Shown here piece after piece: positions 43,974 to 54,933 of a DNA stretch of 64,000 bases. The position numbers and the translations under genes were made by a program. A model generated the notes under the pieces. It did no database searches. It saw only the letters and a list, made by a program, of their open reading frames with translations, and had not been told where the DNA came from. The stretch's first letter is position 1. Each line of letters starts with the position of its first letter. Source of the stretch: Hymenobacter terrestris (lineage in GTDB: Bacteria; Bacteroidota; Bacteroidia; Cytophagales; Hymenobacteraceae); NCBI RefSeq assembly GCF_013377905.1, contig NZ_JABKAV010000011.1, forward strand, positions 1 through 64,000. Reading direction: 5' to 3'.

Positions 43974-44897
43974 ATGAAGTTCACGAAGTACCCCGTGCTG
44001 GCCGCCGCGCTGGCCACCCTGGCCGTGCTGCCTGCCTGCACCGAAACCAAAACCGCCGCCGGTACCGAAACCGCCGCTGCTACCGCCGAACTAGCCGCCG
44101 ACTCGGCCCTGACGGCCACTACCCCCACCGCCGGCAACGCCACGGCCGCCAGCCTGAACAACGGCAGCCCGGCCACCATCCCGGCCGGCCAACGGGCCGA
44201 TGCTGCTACCGTGCTAGGTCGTAAGCAGGTGCCCATTCTGTGCTACCATCAGATTCGCGACTGGAAGTCATCCGACTCGAAAGGCGCTAAGGATTACATC
44301 ATTCCGGTAGCTCAGTTCAAGGCCCAGATGAAGATGCTGGCCGACTCAGGCTACCACGCCATTCTGCCCGACCAGCTCTACGCCTACCTCACCACCGGTG
44401 CCCCGCTGCCCAGCAAGCCGGTCATGCTCACCTTCGATGATACCGACCTCGACCAGTTTACCGTGGCCCGCCCCACGCTGGAGAAGTACGGCTTCAAGGG
44501 CGTGTACTTCATCATGACCGTGAGCCTCGGCCGCCCCCGCTACATGAGCAAGGCGCAGGTCAAGCAGCTTTCCGATGAGGGCAACGTCATCGGCTCGCAC
44601 ACCTGGGACCACCACAACGTGAAGAAGTACCAGGGCCAGGACTGGGTGACCCAAATTGAGAAGCCTACCAAAGTGCTTGAAGAAATTACGGGCAAGAAAG
44701 TCAACTACTTCGCTTACCCCTTCGGCCTCTGGAACCCCGAGGCTATTCCGGAGCTGAAGTCGCGCGGCATGGACGCGGCGTTTATCCTGGCCGAAAAGCG
44801 CGACCAGCAGGACCCGCTCTTCACCATCCGCCGCATCATCGCCAGCGGCTACTGGACCCCTCGCACTCTGCACAACAACATGGTGCAGAGCTTCTAG
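43974..44897 (+). CDS. Polysaccharide deacetylase-family lipoprotein
   Basis: 307 aa. The lipobox is VLPACT. A Thr/Ala-rich linker (about 23-75) leads to a NodB-like domain: VPILCYHQIRDW, VMLTFDDTDLDQF (motif 1, D-D), IGSHTWDHHNVKK (motif 2, H-x3-H) and NYFAYPFGLWNPEA. It probably deacetylates extracellular or cell-wall glycans such as PNAG. Motif 1 reads TFDDTD rather than TFDDG. A strong terminator follows. Confidence 0.92.
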   Translation: MKFTKYPVLAAALATLAVLPACTETKTAAGTETAAATAELAADSALTATTPTAGNATAASLNNGSPATIPAGQRADAATVLGRKQVPILCYHQIRDWKSSDSKGAKDYIIPVAQFKAQMKMLADSGYHAILPDQLYAYLTTGAPLPSKPVMLTFDDTDLDQFTVARPTLEKYGFKGVYFIMTVSLGRPRYMSKAQVKQLSDEGNVIGSHTWDHHNVKKYQGQDWVTQIEKPTKVLEEITGKKVNYFAYPFGLWNPEAIPELKSRGMDAAFILAEKRDQQDPLFTIRRIIASGYWTPRTLHNNMVQSF

Positions 44898-44927
44898 GCT
44901 CGAAATCAAAGAGAAGAAGTAAAGCGC

Positions 44928-44965
44928 AAAAGCCCCTGATGTCAATGCTGACGTCAGGGGCTTTT
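44928..44965. terminator. Bidirectional terminator (AAAAGCCCCTGA stem)
   Basis: 17-bp stem with one G-U pair (44928-44944 and 44949-44965) and a 4-nt loop, between convergent genes. Confidence 0.85.
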
Positions 44966-45033
44966 GGTGTGGCAGGCGTTGAGTGTTCGACCCGCGCCAC
45001 GGAATAGGTCTGTCGGCACGCTGTGAGGGTAGC

Positions 45034-45726
45034 TTACTTGATGCGCTCCAGATGCCAGCTACCCAATGGGGGGCCGTCGGGGGCTGGTCCGGTGGCGGGG
45101 GGCAATGGCAACCGCACAATTACCCCGGCCGGTAGCATCGGCTGGTCGGGTGCCGTGAAGGTAGCGCCGCCGTCGGTACCGGCATCGTAGGCCCGAGCTG
45201 CTATCCGGCGCTCGGCTACCCATTGCCCATCGGCTCCGAGCAGGTTTTCATTTTCCAGCGCCACAAACCAATCCGGGCTCGGCGCAATCATGGTTACCAG
45301 GCTCAGCCGGGGATGCGCTGCATCCAGACGAATGGTGTCGGCCACCATGCCTGGCGAATTGATGTTGCCGCGACCTTCCATCAAGCGAAAAGCCGCCCCA
45401 CTGCCTTGCAGAGCGTTGATTTCGGCGCGCAGCCCTGTGTTGTTGCCCCGCTCGGCCATGTCTTTGATGCCGGCACTAGCCAGCTGGCCCGGCTGAAACA
45501 GCAGGCCATCGGCGCGGTGGGAAGCGCCTACTACGGCGGAGAAATGGGCGCCGGCCGGGAAGCTGGCATGCGTGGCTGCACTCCAGCTGGCCTCGAACGT
45601 AACGCGGTACAGCGCCGCGCCAACTGCCGGGGCAGGCATTTCAGGCATGGATTCCACTCCTTCTGAACAGGCCGCCAAGCCCGCGAATAGCGGAAACAGG
45701 AACAATGGGCGCAGCAGACGGGGCAT
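45034..45726 (-). CDS. Spondin-domain lipoprotein
   Basis: 230 aa. The lipobox is GLAAC. The mature part matches the Spond_N pattern: ALYRVTFEASWSAATHASFP, HFSAVVGASHRADGLLFQPG, SLVTMIAPSPDWFVALEN and YDAGTDGGATFTAPDQP. In bacteria such proteins are surface or secreted and may bind matrix or carbohydrate. It is a single gene. Confidence 0.85.
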   Translation of the reverse strand: MPRLLRPLFLFPLFAGLAACSEGVESMPEMPAPAVGAALYRVTFEASWSAATHASFPAGAHFSAVVGASHRADGLLFQPGQLASAGIKDMAERGNNTGLRAEINALQGSGAAFRLMEGRGNINSPGMVADTIRLDAAHPRLSLVTMIAPSPDWFVALENENLLGADGQWVAERRIAARAYDAGTDGGATFTAPDQPMLPAGVIVRLPLPPATGPAPDGPPLGSWHLERIK

Positions 45727-45849
45727 GGCGTGAGGAGTTAAGATGGGCTATAGTTGGTGCGCCGATGGCTACTTGGTCGTGAGGCAAGCCTCCTGACGCG
45801 CGGATACAGCGAACGACTTAACCCCGCTCCGCAGTACAAGAGCGGCGGC

Positions 45850-45916
45850 GTCGTAAATGATACGGGTAAAACCGACTGGCAGGATTGCGCTCTGGTACGG
45901 TCCATATCATTTACGG
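45850..45916. repeat. Inverted repeat CGTAAATGATACGG / CCATATCATTTACGGC
   Basis: Arms at 45850-45864 and about 45902-45916 are nearly complementary. They enclose a centre containing ACTGGCAGGATTGCGCTCTG. It lies downstream of the rhodanese gene (minus) and upstream of the spondin gene's start. It may serve as a terminator for the rhodanese gene. Confidence 0.5.
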
Positions 45917-45925
45917 CGCTTGACG

Positions 45926-46354
45926 CTACTTCACCTCGTCCTTCAGATCCTTGTAAGCCCCGGCATTCATAACGTGCTTAAAGCCTTTTTCCTGCATGAG
46001 TAGGGCGGTTTTGTTGCTGCGGTTGCCGGACGCGCAGTAGAGCACGTAGGTTTTACTGGGGTCGAGCTTCTGTAACTGCGCGGCCAGGTCGGGGGCGCGA
46101 AAATCCACATTGCCGGCGCCGGGCAGATGGCCGGTGGCAAATTCTTCGGGCGTGCGCACATCGAGTAGCACCACATTAGGCTGGCGAAGCGTCTTCTTCA
46201 CCTCGGCGATGGATGCTACCGGTACAGCGGCAACGGAAATAGCACCGGTACTGATTGGCTTAGGAGCCGGCGTTGGTGCGGCGGGCAGGGGCGTTTGGGC
46301 CAGCAAGGTCAGCGGCGCGAGGGCCAGGGTAATCAGCAGCAGGTGACGAAGCAT
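45926..46354 (-). CDS. Rhodanese-domain exported protein
   Basis: About 142 aa from ATG 46354. Signal peptide LLLITLALAPLTLLAQ, then a Pro/Ala linker and a rhodanese domain: VVLLDVRTPEEFATGHLPGA and the active-site loop YVLYCASGNRS with the sulfur-carrying Cys. Its periplasmic location suggests a sulfur-transfer or thiol role. The long open frame upstream to 46555 overlaps the ligA 3' region and is not credible. Confidence 0.9.
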   Translation of the reverse strand: MLRHLLLITLALAPLTLLAQTPLPAAPTPAPKPISTGAISVAAVPVASIAEVKKTLRQPNVVLLDVRTPEEFATGHLPGAGNVDFRAPDLAAQLQKLDPSKTYVLYCASGNRSNKTALLMQEKGFKHVMNAGAYKDLKDEVK

Positions 46355-46427
46355 GGTAAGTATTTCTGTGAGAGATGAATAAGAAGGCGGCCGGCCCAAA
46401 CGTATTGCGTGCTTGGCCTGACCGAAG

Positions 46428-48569
<2,142 letters not shown>

Positions 48570-48613
48570 CTACGAATTGAGCAGGTGAAGCGGTGAATGC
48601 GCGAACTGGTAAA

Positions 48614-48656
48614 CAAGCAACCGCCTGCCATGCACAGCATGACAGGCGGTTGCTTG
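48614..48656. terminator. Terminator of the DUF4920 gene
   Basis: AAGCAACCGCCTGCCATGC pairs with GCATGACAGGCGGTTGCTT with one mismatch and a 3-nt loop, just past the stop at 48664 on the minus strand. Confidence 0.75.
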
Positions 48657-48663
48657 GTTGTTC

Positions 48664-49185
48664 TTACTCCTGCACTAATACCCCGTCGGCCTCGAAGTTG
48701 AGCTGCTGCTGGGGCTCGGTGATGGCAGCAATTTCGGCGGACGATTTGCCGGCGTCCTTGGCATAGTGCTGCAGGTCGGATACGGGCACGGTTTCGCGGT
48801 GGGCCCAACCGTTGATGACGATGGTTTTGCCACTGATATCCTTGGGCACGAAGAAGGCGTAATCCTTGAACTTAATGCGCATGTCGCGGCCATCGGCCAG
48901 CTTCATGGTCATCCAGCATCCTTTAGCCTGGCATACCTCGTTGGCGGTGCCCACCAGCTTCACCTGGGCCGAATCCTGGGTGCCAAGCAGCGTAGGCAGG
49001 GCCGACAGAGGTTGAGCGCCCTCGCCCGTAATGGCCGCGCCGTAGGTTTTGCCCTGGGGCGAATTGGCCGTTGGAGGAGAAACCTCCGGAGTGGTAACAG
49101 CCGTGCCGGAAGTGGTTGTTGCATTCTGGCAGGCGCCCAACAGCAGCAGCAGCAGCGCGGTGGGCAATAGGAGGAAAGGGCGCAT
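48664..49185 (-). CDS. DUF4920-domain lipoprotein
   Basis: 173 aa. The lipobox is LLGAC. The DUF4920 domain has KTYGAAITGEGAQPLSAL, NEVCQAKGCWMTMKLADGRD (paired Cys), FKDYAFFVPKDISGKTIVIN and WAHRETVPVSDLQHYA. The two cysteines may bind a metal or form a disulfide. The function of the family is unknown. It is transcribed toward ligA on the same strand. Confidence 0.88.
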   Translation of the reverse strand: MRPFLLLPTALLLLLLGACQNATTTSGTAVTTPEVSPPTANSPQGKTYGAAITGEGAQPLSALPTLLGTQDSAQVKLVGTANEVCQAKGCWMTMKLADGRDMRIKFKDYAFFVPKDISGKTIVINGWAHRETVPVSDLQHYAKDAGKSSAEIAAITEPQQQLNFEADGVLVQE

Positions 49186-49220
49186 AAGCCAGGAAATGAA
49201 AAGCGGTAGAAAGTCGGAAT

Positions 49221-50021
49221 TTAGGACTTTTTGCGCTTACTCGTTTCTTTTACAATGGAGCCTGCCGATTGGTCCAGCCCCGTCAGTAGCCGTACCTGCT
49301 CCAGCCGGCCTTTTTTATCGTACACCTCCGACTTCACCAGCCCTACGGCGGGCGCGTAGTAATCCACCACCCGCACCGTAGAGCCCAGCTTCAGGTCGGT
49401 GCGGGCCACGGTAGCGCTTTCTAGCTCAGCCTCCACTTTATAGCACAGGAAGGTGCCGGCAGGTGTCGTAACCGACTCCTGGCCCGTTACGCGGCGCTTG
49501 CCAACGGTGGCGTAGACTTTCGCAATATCCACGGCCGAGCTACGCACATCAACCAACATGCCGCCCCCGGGTAATTCCGAGCCCACGGTGGGTTGGTTGG
49601 GCCAGGCCAGAGGCGTAGGGGTATAAGTCAGGAGCCGGTCGCGGAAGGAGCTGAGCTGCTCTGGCTTAAGTTGGTCGAGGCCGTCGGTAAAGGCCGTGTC
49701 CTGGCGGCAGCGGAAAGTCAGGTCGCGCAGGTACAACAGGCGTCCTTTGGTGTCGTAGGCTCCGCTTTTAAGCAGCACAGTGTTGGTGGTCTGGGTCTTT
49801 TTCTTGTTCTGCTCGGTGTCTAGGCTCACCACCCGCTGATGTAAATAGCCCGTGGTTGAGCCCCGCCCGTCCTGCAGAGTAAAAGTTCGGGCCGTGTTGT
49901 CGGCCAGGCCGAAAGGGTGGGGGCAGCTGGCCACCGGGGTAGAAGCCGAGAGGGTTTGGGCCTGCAGGGTTACCGTAGCCAAGAGGCCGGTGGCCAGAGC
50001 CACAAAGTAAGAGGAGGACAT
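49221..50021 (-). CDS. Exported DUF3108-like (TapB-type) protein
   Basis: About 266 aa from ATG 50021. Signal ALATGLLATVTLQAQ. The C-terminal half has the pattern of periplasmic DUF3108-like proteins (TTPAGTFLCYKVEAELES, VVDYYAPAVGLVKSEVYDKK). CPHPFGLADNTARTFTL near the N-terminus may form a disulfide-bearing strand with FRCRQDTAF. Likely a beta-structured periplasmic or surface protein. The assignment is tentative. Confidence 0.6.
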   Translation of the reverse strand: MSSSYFVALATGLLATVTLQAQTLSASTPVASCPHPFGLADNTARTFTLQDGRGSTTGYLHQRVVSLDTEQNKKKTQTTNTVLLKSGAYDTKGRLLYLRDLTFRCRQDTAFTDGLDQLKPEQLSSFRDRLLTYTPTPLAWPNQPTVGSELPGGGMLVDVRSSAVDIAKVYATVGKRRVTGQESVTTPAGTFLCYKVEAELESATVARTDLKLGSTVRVVDYYAPAVGLVKSEVYDKKGRLEQVRLLTGLDQSAGSIVKETSKRKKS

Positions 50022-50199
50022 AGAAAAGAGCGAAGTGAAAATCTGACCCGACAAAACCGGCTGCACGCCCTGCATACGCAGGCCAGCCCATTTGGATTCT
50101 GCCGGGGACATAAGCTGTCAGGCAAAAGCCGTGCCCGTCCACAACTGTAACTTGCGCCCCGCAACGGCGTTTGCAGAGTTACCATCATCGGCCCGCGAG

Positions 50200-50236
50200 A
50201 GAACGTCATTCTCCGCTCCGAACTGCATGACGTTCT
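50200..50236. repeat. Minimal GAACGTCATTC palindrome
   Basis: AGAACGTCAT (50200-50209) and ATGACGTTCT (50227-50236) invert around 17 nt. It looks like the outer ends of the 4641 family with the middle lost. Confidence 0.5.
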
Positions 50237-50276
50237 TGCCCCACGAATCAACCACTCACCACTTCATCACCAAACT

Positions 50277-50856
50277 ATGCCTGACCAACCTACTTCCTGG
50301 GCCGACACGGCCGCTTCGCTGCTCTCCAAGCTTTCGGGCGGCGTTGAACTGGCCCTGAATTTTGACCAGATGGAGTTGCAGGTGCCCAACGCCCAGAACC
50401 CTGGTACGCCTACTACCTGGCGGCTCAACGGCGCGCTGCGCATCCGCACCCGGGGCGAGAACCCGCCTTCCGGTAACCTGCCGCCGGCCAACTCCAACCC
50501 CAGCACTCTTGGCTAGCGGCCTCGATATTGACGCGCAGTTGGTGGTGTCGCTTGATGGGGACGAGGTGCAGGTGGCGGGCACGGGTGGCTACCTGATTAT
50601 CAATTTTCCCAGCCAGCGCGTATTCGACAAAATAACGGCCGGTCCTCCCAAAGACCCGCACGCGCCACCTAAGCCTAAAGGCCCGCCTGGCCCCGACCCA
50701 CTGCAGCAACTCAACGACCTGGCCCGGCAGCTGGGCCTGATACTCGATTTGCGGGTGGCGGGCAAAACCCACGTTACGTTTGGCGCCAGCGGCAGCCCAA
50801 AAATTACCATCAACGCAGTATTCGGTAAAATTGGCTCCTTCTTCCGTAAGCTGTAG
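50277..50856 (+). pseudogene. Frameshifted gene of unknown function (two overlapping frames)
   Basis: The first frame (50277-50516, 79 aa) opens MPDQPTSWADTAASLLSKLS, goes through WRLNGALRIRTRGENPP and stops at TAG 50514-50516. The +1 frame then continues from about 50506 to 50856 with LASGLDIDAQLVVSLDGDEV, GTGGYLIINFPSQRVF and a Pro/Lys-rich stretch, and ends GKIGSFFRKL. The two halves read as one protein of about 192 aa. Either one extra base is present (mutation or sequencing error) or a +1 frameshift is used. No family was recognised. Confidence 0.6.
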
Positions 50857-51032
50857 CAGCCTGCCGGCAAGGAAGAAGCGAGAGAAAACCGGCCCGAAAA
50901 ACGTACGGTTGTAACTGCCCATTTCGCGTACTTTAGAAACGGCCCGGTAAGCCGAAACCAGCTGTCGGCTTTCCGGAACTAAAGGCCCGTTGATTGGTTT
51001 TCATTTCGTACGTCTGTCCGTTTTCCTCGTCC

Positions 51033-51677
51033 ATGAGCTCCGACCACGACTTTCCTAAAAAAGTGGGTTCCAACCACCCCGCTTCCGCCTTCCAGCGCAT
51101 GGAGCGCCTGCCACCGCTGCAAATGATGCTGTACGTGGGGCTGGCCGGTATTACGGCGCTGTTTGTAGTGCTGGTTGGTGCCTATGCCTTCACGCATTTC
51201 CGGACCGGAGCGCCCAGTGGGGTGTTTGCTTTGCCGCGCTTCTTTTCGCTGAGTACCATTGTGCTGCTGGTCAGTAGCTATGTTATTGCCCAGGCCAGTC
51301 GAATTTATGCCCAAGACGACCTGCCTACGCTGCGCCGCTGCCTGGGTGCCACGTTACTGCTGAGCTGCGTTTTTGCTGGCCTGCAGGTGCTGGGGTGGCG
51401 CGAGCTGATGGCTCAGGGTGTATTCTTCGACGGTATGGCCAGCGGTTCGTTCGTGTACCTGCTTTCGGCCCTGCACGTGGCGCACCTGTTGGGCGGCATG
51501 CTGTTTTTGCTAGTGCTGCTGATACGCACCCACCACGCTGCCGCCGATGGTGTGCGCACGCTGGTATTCATCCGCAACCCCTACCGCCGCCTCCAACTGC
51601 GCATGGTCACGCTTTACTGGCACTTCATCGACGGCCTCTGGATTGCGCTGTTTGCGGCCTTTCTACTTCTATTTTGA
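51033..51677 (+). CDS. Cytochrome c oxidase subunit III family protein (orphan)
   Basis: 214 aa from ATG 51033. Five or more transmembrane helices. Family blocks: SFVYLLSALHVAHLLGGM and the C-terminal MVTLYWHFIDGLWIALFAAF. The first helix is LQMMLYVGLAGITALFVVLV. Subunits I and II are not in the window. It may add to a distant oxidase complex or be a single-copy accessory. A terminator follows at 51699. Confidence 0.87.
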   Translation: MSSDHDFPKKVGSNHPASAFQRMERLPPLQMMLYVGLAGITALFVVLVGAYAFTHFRTGAPSGVFALPRFFSLSTIVLLVSSYVIAQASRIYAQDDLPTLRRCLGATLLLSCVFAGLQVLGWRELMAQGVFFDGMASGSFVYLLSALHVAHLLGGMLFLLVLLIRTHHAAADGVRTLVFIRNPYRRLQLRMVTLYWHFIDGLWIALFAAFLLLF

Positions 51678-52018
51678 GCCCCTGCAGGCAAGGGAAATAA
51701 AAATTCCTGCCCCCGGTACCTGAGTAGGTATTGGGGGTAGGAATTTTAAGTGGTAGATATCACGCAAAAAGCGAGTGGCGCGAAGCCCCAGCTTTATGGG
51801 CCGGTGCTGACAGCCGCGCCGTAATTCAGTGATACACGAAGCAGGAGCTTTGTGCTTTTTTCGTAAGTCACGCTCGGTGCAGCGGCCCGAACGTCCTGCC
51901 GGCCGCTACCGAAACCGGCACTCAGCGGCCGGGGTAAAGGCTAACTGTAAGCCACTGAATTTGAGCGGTGGGGCCGTACCTTAGGTCCCGCATCCTGTTC
52001 TCCACTTCAATCCGCTCC
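51678..52018. other. 341-nt gene-free region with terminator
   Basis: Apart from the hairpin at 51699-51748 it holds TTTTTCGTAAGTCACG-type sequence and a TACCTTAG -7-like box at 51977-51984 upstream of the M1 peptidase gene. No ORF or repeat seen. Confidence 0.45.
51699..51748. terminator. Terminator after the oxidase subunit III gene
   Basis: AAAATTCCTGCCCCCGGTACC pairs imperfectly with GGTATTGGGGGTAGGAATTTT around a short loop, and is followed by TTTTA. Confidence 0.7.
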
Positions 52019-54040
52019 ATGCGCCTTTCTATTCTTCTGCTGACGCTGAGTGGTCTGCTGGCAGGCAGCCTATCGGCCAACGCTCAGCTGCCCACCTATC
52101 GCCCTATCACTACCGACCTCGATGGCTCGGCAGCCGAGGCCTGCGCCCGCGTGCATACCGGCGCGGCGGCCCGCCCGGCCTACGCCAGCCTTAGCCACCG
52201 CCAGAAAATGGCGGGCTACGACGTCAAGTACTACAAACTCGATATCCGGCTGAGCAACACCAGCCGTAACGTGGGCGGCACGGTGACTATAAAGGCCCGC
52301 ACCGGCAGCCAGCCGCTCGACTCGCTGGCCTTCGAGCTGTACAGCACCTTCGCCATCGAATCGGTGGTGGTAAACGGGCAGGCCAGCGCCGGCCTGCGCC
52401 GCAAAGGTCAGGGCGACGTAACGGTGGGTCTGGCCCAGCCCGTGGCCGCCAACACGCTGTTTGAGGCCCGCATTACTTACAATGGTACGGCTCCCAACAG
52501 CAACGCGGGCGCCATCGGCAACGCTCTGAACACCCGCATTGCGCCCACCTACAACGTGAGCACCACGTGGAGCCTGTCGGAGCCCTACAACGCCTATGAG
52601 TGGTGGCCCTGCAAGCAGGTGCTCACCGATAAAGCCGATTCGACCGACGTGTGGGTGACGACAGCCGCAGCCAACAAAGTGGGCTCCAACGGGGTACTGG
52701 AGCGCGTAACCAACCTGCCCAACAACGAGGTGCGTTATGAGTGGAAGTCGCGCCACCCGATTGTCTACTATCTGGTTTCGGTGGCTGTGGCGCCTTATAT
52801 CGAGTATGTGAACTACGCCAATCCCGTAGGTGGCCCGCGTATTCCCATCGTGAACTACATTTACAACCAGGCCGCCCTCAATTTCTACCGCGCCGAATTA
52901 GACCGGACGCCGGGCTTCATTGAGAGCTTTTCGGCCCAGGTGGGTCTCTACCCGTTTGCCAACGAGAAGTATGGCCACAGCATGGCACCTATTGGCGGCG
53001 GCATGGAGCACCAGACCATGACCACCCAAGACGGCTTCAATTTCACGCTTACGGCCCACGAACTGTTCCATCAGTGGTTCGGCAACAACGTAACCTGTGG
53101 GGCCTGGGAAGACATCTGGCTTAATGAAGGCTTTGCTTCCTACGGCGAGTACCTCGCGCTGAACGCGTTTTCTACGCCCGTTGCGGCCCGTAGCTGGCTC
53201 AATCAAGCTCATAGCTCAGCCATGAGCCAGCCCGGCGGCAGCGTACTCGTGAGTGATACCAGCAACGTAGGTCGCATCTTCAGCTCCCGGCTCAGCTACA
53301 AGAAAGGAGCGGCTGTTGTACACATGCTGCGCTACCTGCTCAATGACGACGCCAAGTTCTTCCGGGTACTGCGCACCTTCCAGAGCACCTATGGCGGGCG
53401 CACGGCCCGCACCCGCGACCTGCAACGGCTTTTCGAGGCCGAAGCCGGCCGGTCGTTGCAGTACTTCTTTGACCAGTGGTTCCGGGGTGAAGGCTACCCT
53501 ACGTTTGCGTTGCGCTGGAACCAGACTGGCGGTCTGGTGTATCTGCAGAGCACCCAAACCGTATCGATGCCTACCGTTACGCCCTTTTTCCAAACCGATA
53601 TCGACTACCGCCTGACTTTTGCCGATAACAGCACCCGCATCGTCCGCTTTGCCCAGACGCAGCCGGTACGCACGCTAGCCGTGGCCGAGTCGCGCGCAGT
53701 CGTCGGCATCGAAATCGACCCCGACCAGTGGCTGCTTAACAGCACTGCCGGCCCGGCCGTGCGCGACGAGGGAGTTATAACGAGCACCCAAGCGGCCCGT
53801 GCGCCACAGCTCAGCGTGTACCCCAACCCCTGCCGCGACCAGTTGCACCTAGCCGATTTCAGCGGCCCGAGCGCTCAGGCCGTGGTAACCGATGCCGCCG
53901 GCCGCGTAGTGTTGCGCCAAACCGTGCCCGCCGCCCGCCCCGTGCTCCAAACAAGCACGCTGCTCCCTGGCCTTTACCACCTGCGTCTACTCAGTCCCGA
54001 TGGTTCGGCCAGCCGCGCCCGGTTCGTGAAGGAGGACTAG
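52019..54040 (+). CDS. M1-family metallopeptidase with T9SS sorting domain
   Basis: About 673 aa from ATG 52019. Signal peptide LLLTLSGLLAGSLSANAQ. The zinc site is HELFH at residues 347-351, with NEGFASYGEY carrying the third ligand. GGGMEHQTM is the exopeptidase motif. The C-terminal 80 residues start LSVYPNPCRDQLHL, the type IX secretion Por sorting pattern, and include GLYHLRLLSPDG. It is exported to the cell surface or medium by T9SS. The T9SS machinery is not in the window. Confidence 0.94.
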   Translation: MRLSILLLTLSGLLAGSLSANAQLPTYRPITTDLDGSAAEACARVHTGAAARPAYASLSHRQKMAGYDVKYYKLDIRLSNTSRNVGGTVTIKARTGSQPLDSLAFELYSTFAIESVVVNGQASAGLRRKGQGDVTVGLAQPVAANTLFEARITYNGTAPNSNAGAIGNALNTRIAPTYNVSTTWSLSEPYNAYEWWPCKQVLTDKADSTDVWVTTAAANKVGSNGVLERVTNLPNNEVRYEWKSRHPIVYYLVSVAVAPYIEYVNYANPVGGPRIPIVNYIYNQAALNFYRAELDRTPGFIESFSAQVGLYPFANEKYGHSMAPIGGGMEHQTMTTQDGFNFTLTAHELFHQWFGNNVTCGAWEDIWLNEGFASYGEYLALNAFSTPVAARSWLNQAHSSAMSQPGGSVLVSDTSNVGRIFSSRLSYKKGAAVVHMLRYLLNDDAKFFRVLRTFQSTYGGRTARTRDLQRLFEAEAGRSLQYFFDQWFRGEGYPTFALRWNQTGGLVYLQSTQTVSMPTVTPFFQTDIDYRLTFADNSTRIVRFAQTQPVRTLAVAESRAVVGIEIDPDQWLLNSTAGPAVRDEGVITSTQAARAPQLSVYPNPCRDQLHLADFSGPSAQAVVTDAAGRVVLRQTVPAARPVLQTSTLLPGLYHLRLLSPDGSASRARFVKED

Positions 54041-54053
54041 AAAATCGTAAGCT

Positions 54054-54118
54054 CCAAAAACGGGTAAGGCCGCTAAATTTCCTTCTATAGGAAGTTCAGC
54101 GGCCTTACCCGTTTTTGG
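54054..54118. terminator. Bidirectional terminator (CCAAAAACGGGTAAGGCCGCT stem)
   Basis: 21-bp perfect stem (54054-54074 and 54098-54118) with A and T runs, between convergent genes. Confidence 0.9.
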
Positions 54119-54132
54119 GGCTGTGCAAGCTT

Positions 54133-54768
54133 CTACGCTATTGGCTTTTTGTACGCCGTTATCAGTTCCTCCACCTCGAGCGGGGCAGGGGGCAGGTTGA
54201 AAACCGCATCTACCAGTGCATCGAAGGTAGCAGCCGGTGTGAAGATAGCGTCGGTAAAGGGGTTGTTGGCGAACCGAATAAAGCCGGGTTGGCCGTTAAT
54301 GCTCACTAAATCGACGGTTACGTTGCCGAAACGCTGGTTACAACGGCCAGTGTCCGTGCAGTCGTTGGGCTGGGGCTTGAGGAAGTATTTCTGGGTGCTT
54401 TCAGCGTACTGCTCGTGGTGCAGTGTGCGCTGGTCGGCCGCGCCCAACTGGTAGCCCTGGGCCAGCACCCGGTCGCGGATGAAGTCGAAGAAATGCTGGA
54501 AGTTGCCCGGCCCCATGCTGGGGTCGTAAAGGAATACAGCCCCGCGCTGACCCTCCTTACGGGCCAGTTGCACCCGGAACCTAGCCCCGGGCAAGCCGGC
54601 CTTTTGGTAGTGATAGGCCTTGAAATAAGGCCCCGCCCAGTTAAGGAACACCTGCTGAGCCAGCCACTGCTGCCTGCGCCGCTCCTGCGCCGGGCTGCGG
54701 TGCAACGGCTGCCAAGCGCCCGATTCGGGGGCGGAGCCGGCAAAAAGCTGTTTGAGCAGGTCGAGCAA
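54133..54768 (-). CDS. Conserved hypothetical cytoplasmic protein
   Basis: 211 aa, probably from a TTG start (MLDLLKQLFAGSAPESGAWQ). No signal or membrane helix. Aromatic- and charge-rich: NWAGPYFKAYHYQKAGLPGA, VFLYDPSMGPGNFQHFFDF, FLKPQPNDCTDTGRCNQRFG. The two Cys in the last block could bind a metal. No family was recognised. It is preceded by a strong terminator and ends a convergent pair. Confidence 0.6.
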   Translation of the reverse strand: MLDLLKQLFAGSAPESGAWQPLHRSPAQERRRQQWLAQQVFLNWAGPYFKAYHYQKAGLPGARFRVQLARKEGQRGAVFLYDPSMGPGNFQHFFDFIRDRVLAQGYQLGAADQRTLHHEQYAESTQKYFLKPQPNDCTDTGRCNQRFGNVTVDLVSINGQPGFIRFANNPFTDAIFTPAATFDALVDAVFNLPPAPLEVEELITAYKKPIA

Positions 54769-54875
54769 AATTAAGTAACTGAATTTAAGTAGTAACCACA
54801 GGCCAGCTAAATGGTTTGGTGGCCAGCTGATAGCTCAGGTTCAAAAAATGCGCCAATATAGGCCCCCGGAAATCC

Positions 54876-54910
54876 CAAAAAAGCGGGACTTCCGTTGCCG
54901 GAAGCCCCGC
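54876..54910 (-). terminator. Rho-independent terminator of the DUF2147 gene
   Basis: GCGGGACTTCCG / CGGAAGCCCCGC hairpin followed by T6 on the minus strand, 24 nt past the stop at 54934. Confidence 0.75.
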
Positions 54911-54933
54911 CGAAACTGGTGCAGTAACGCGAC

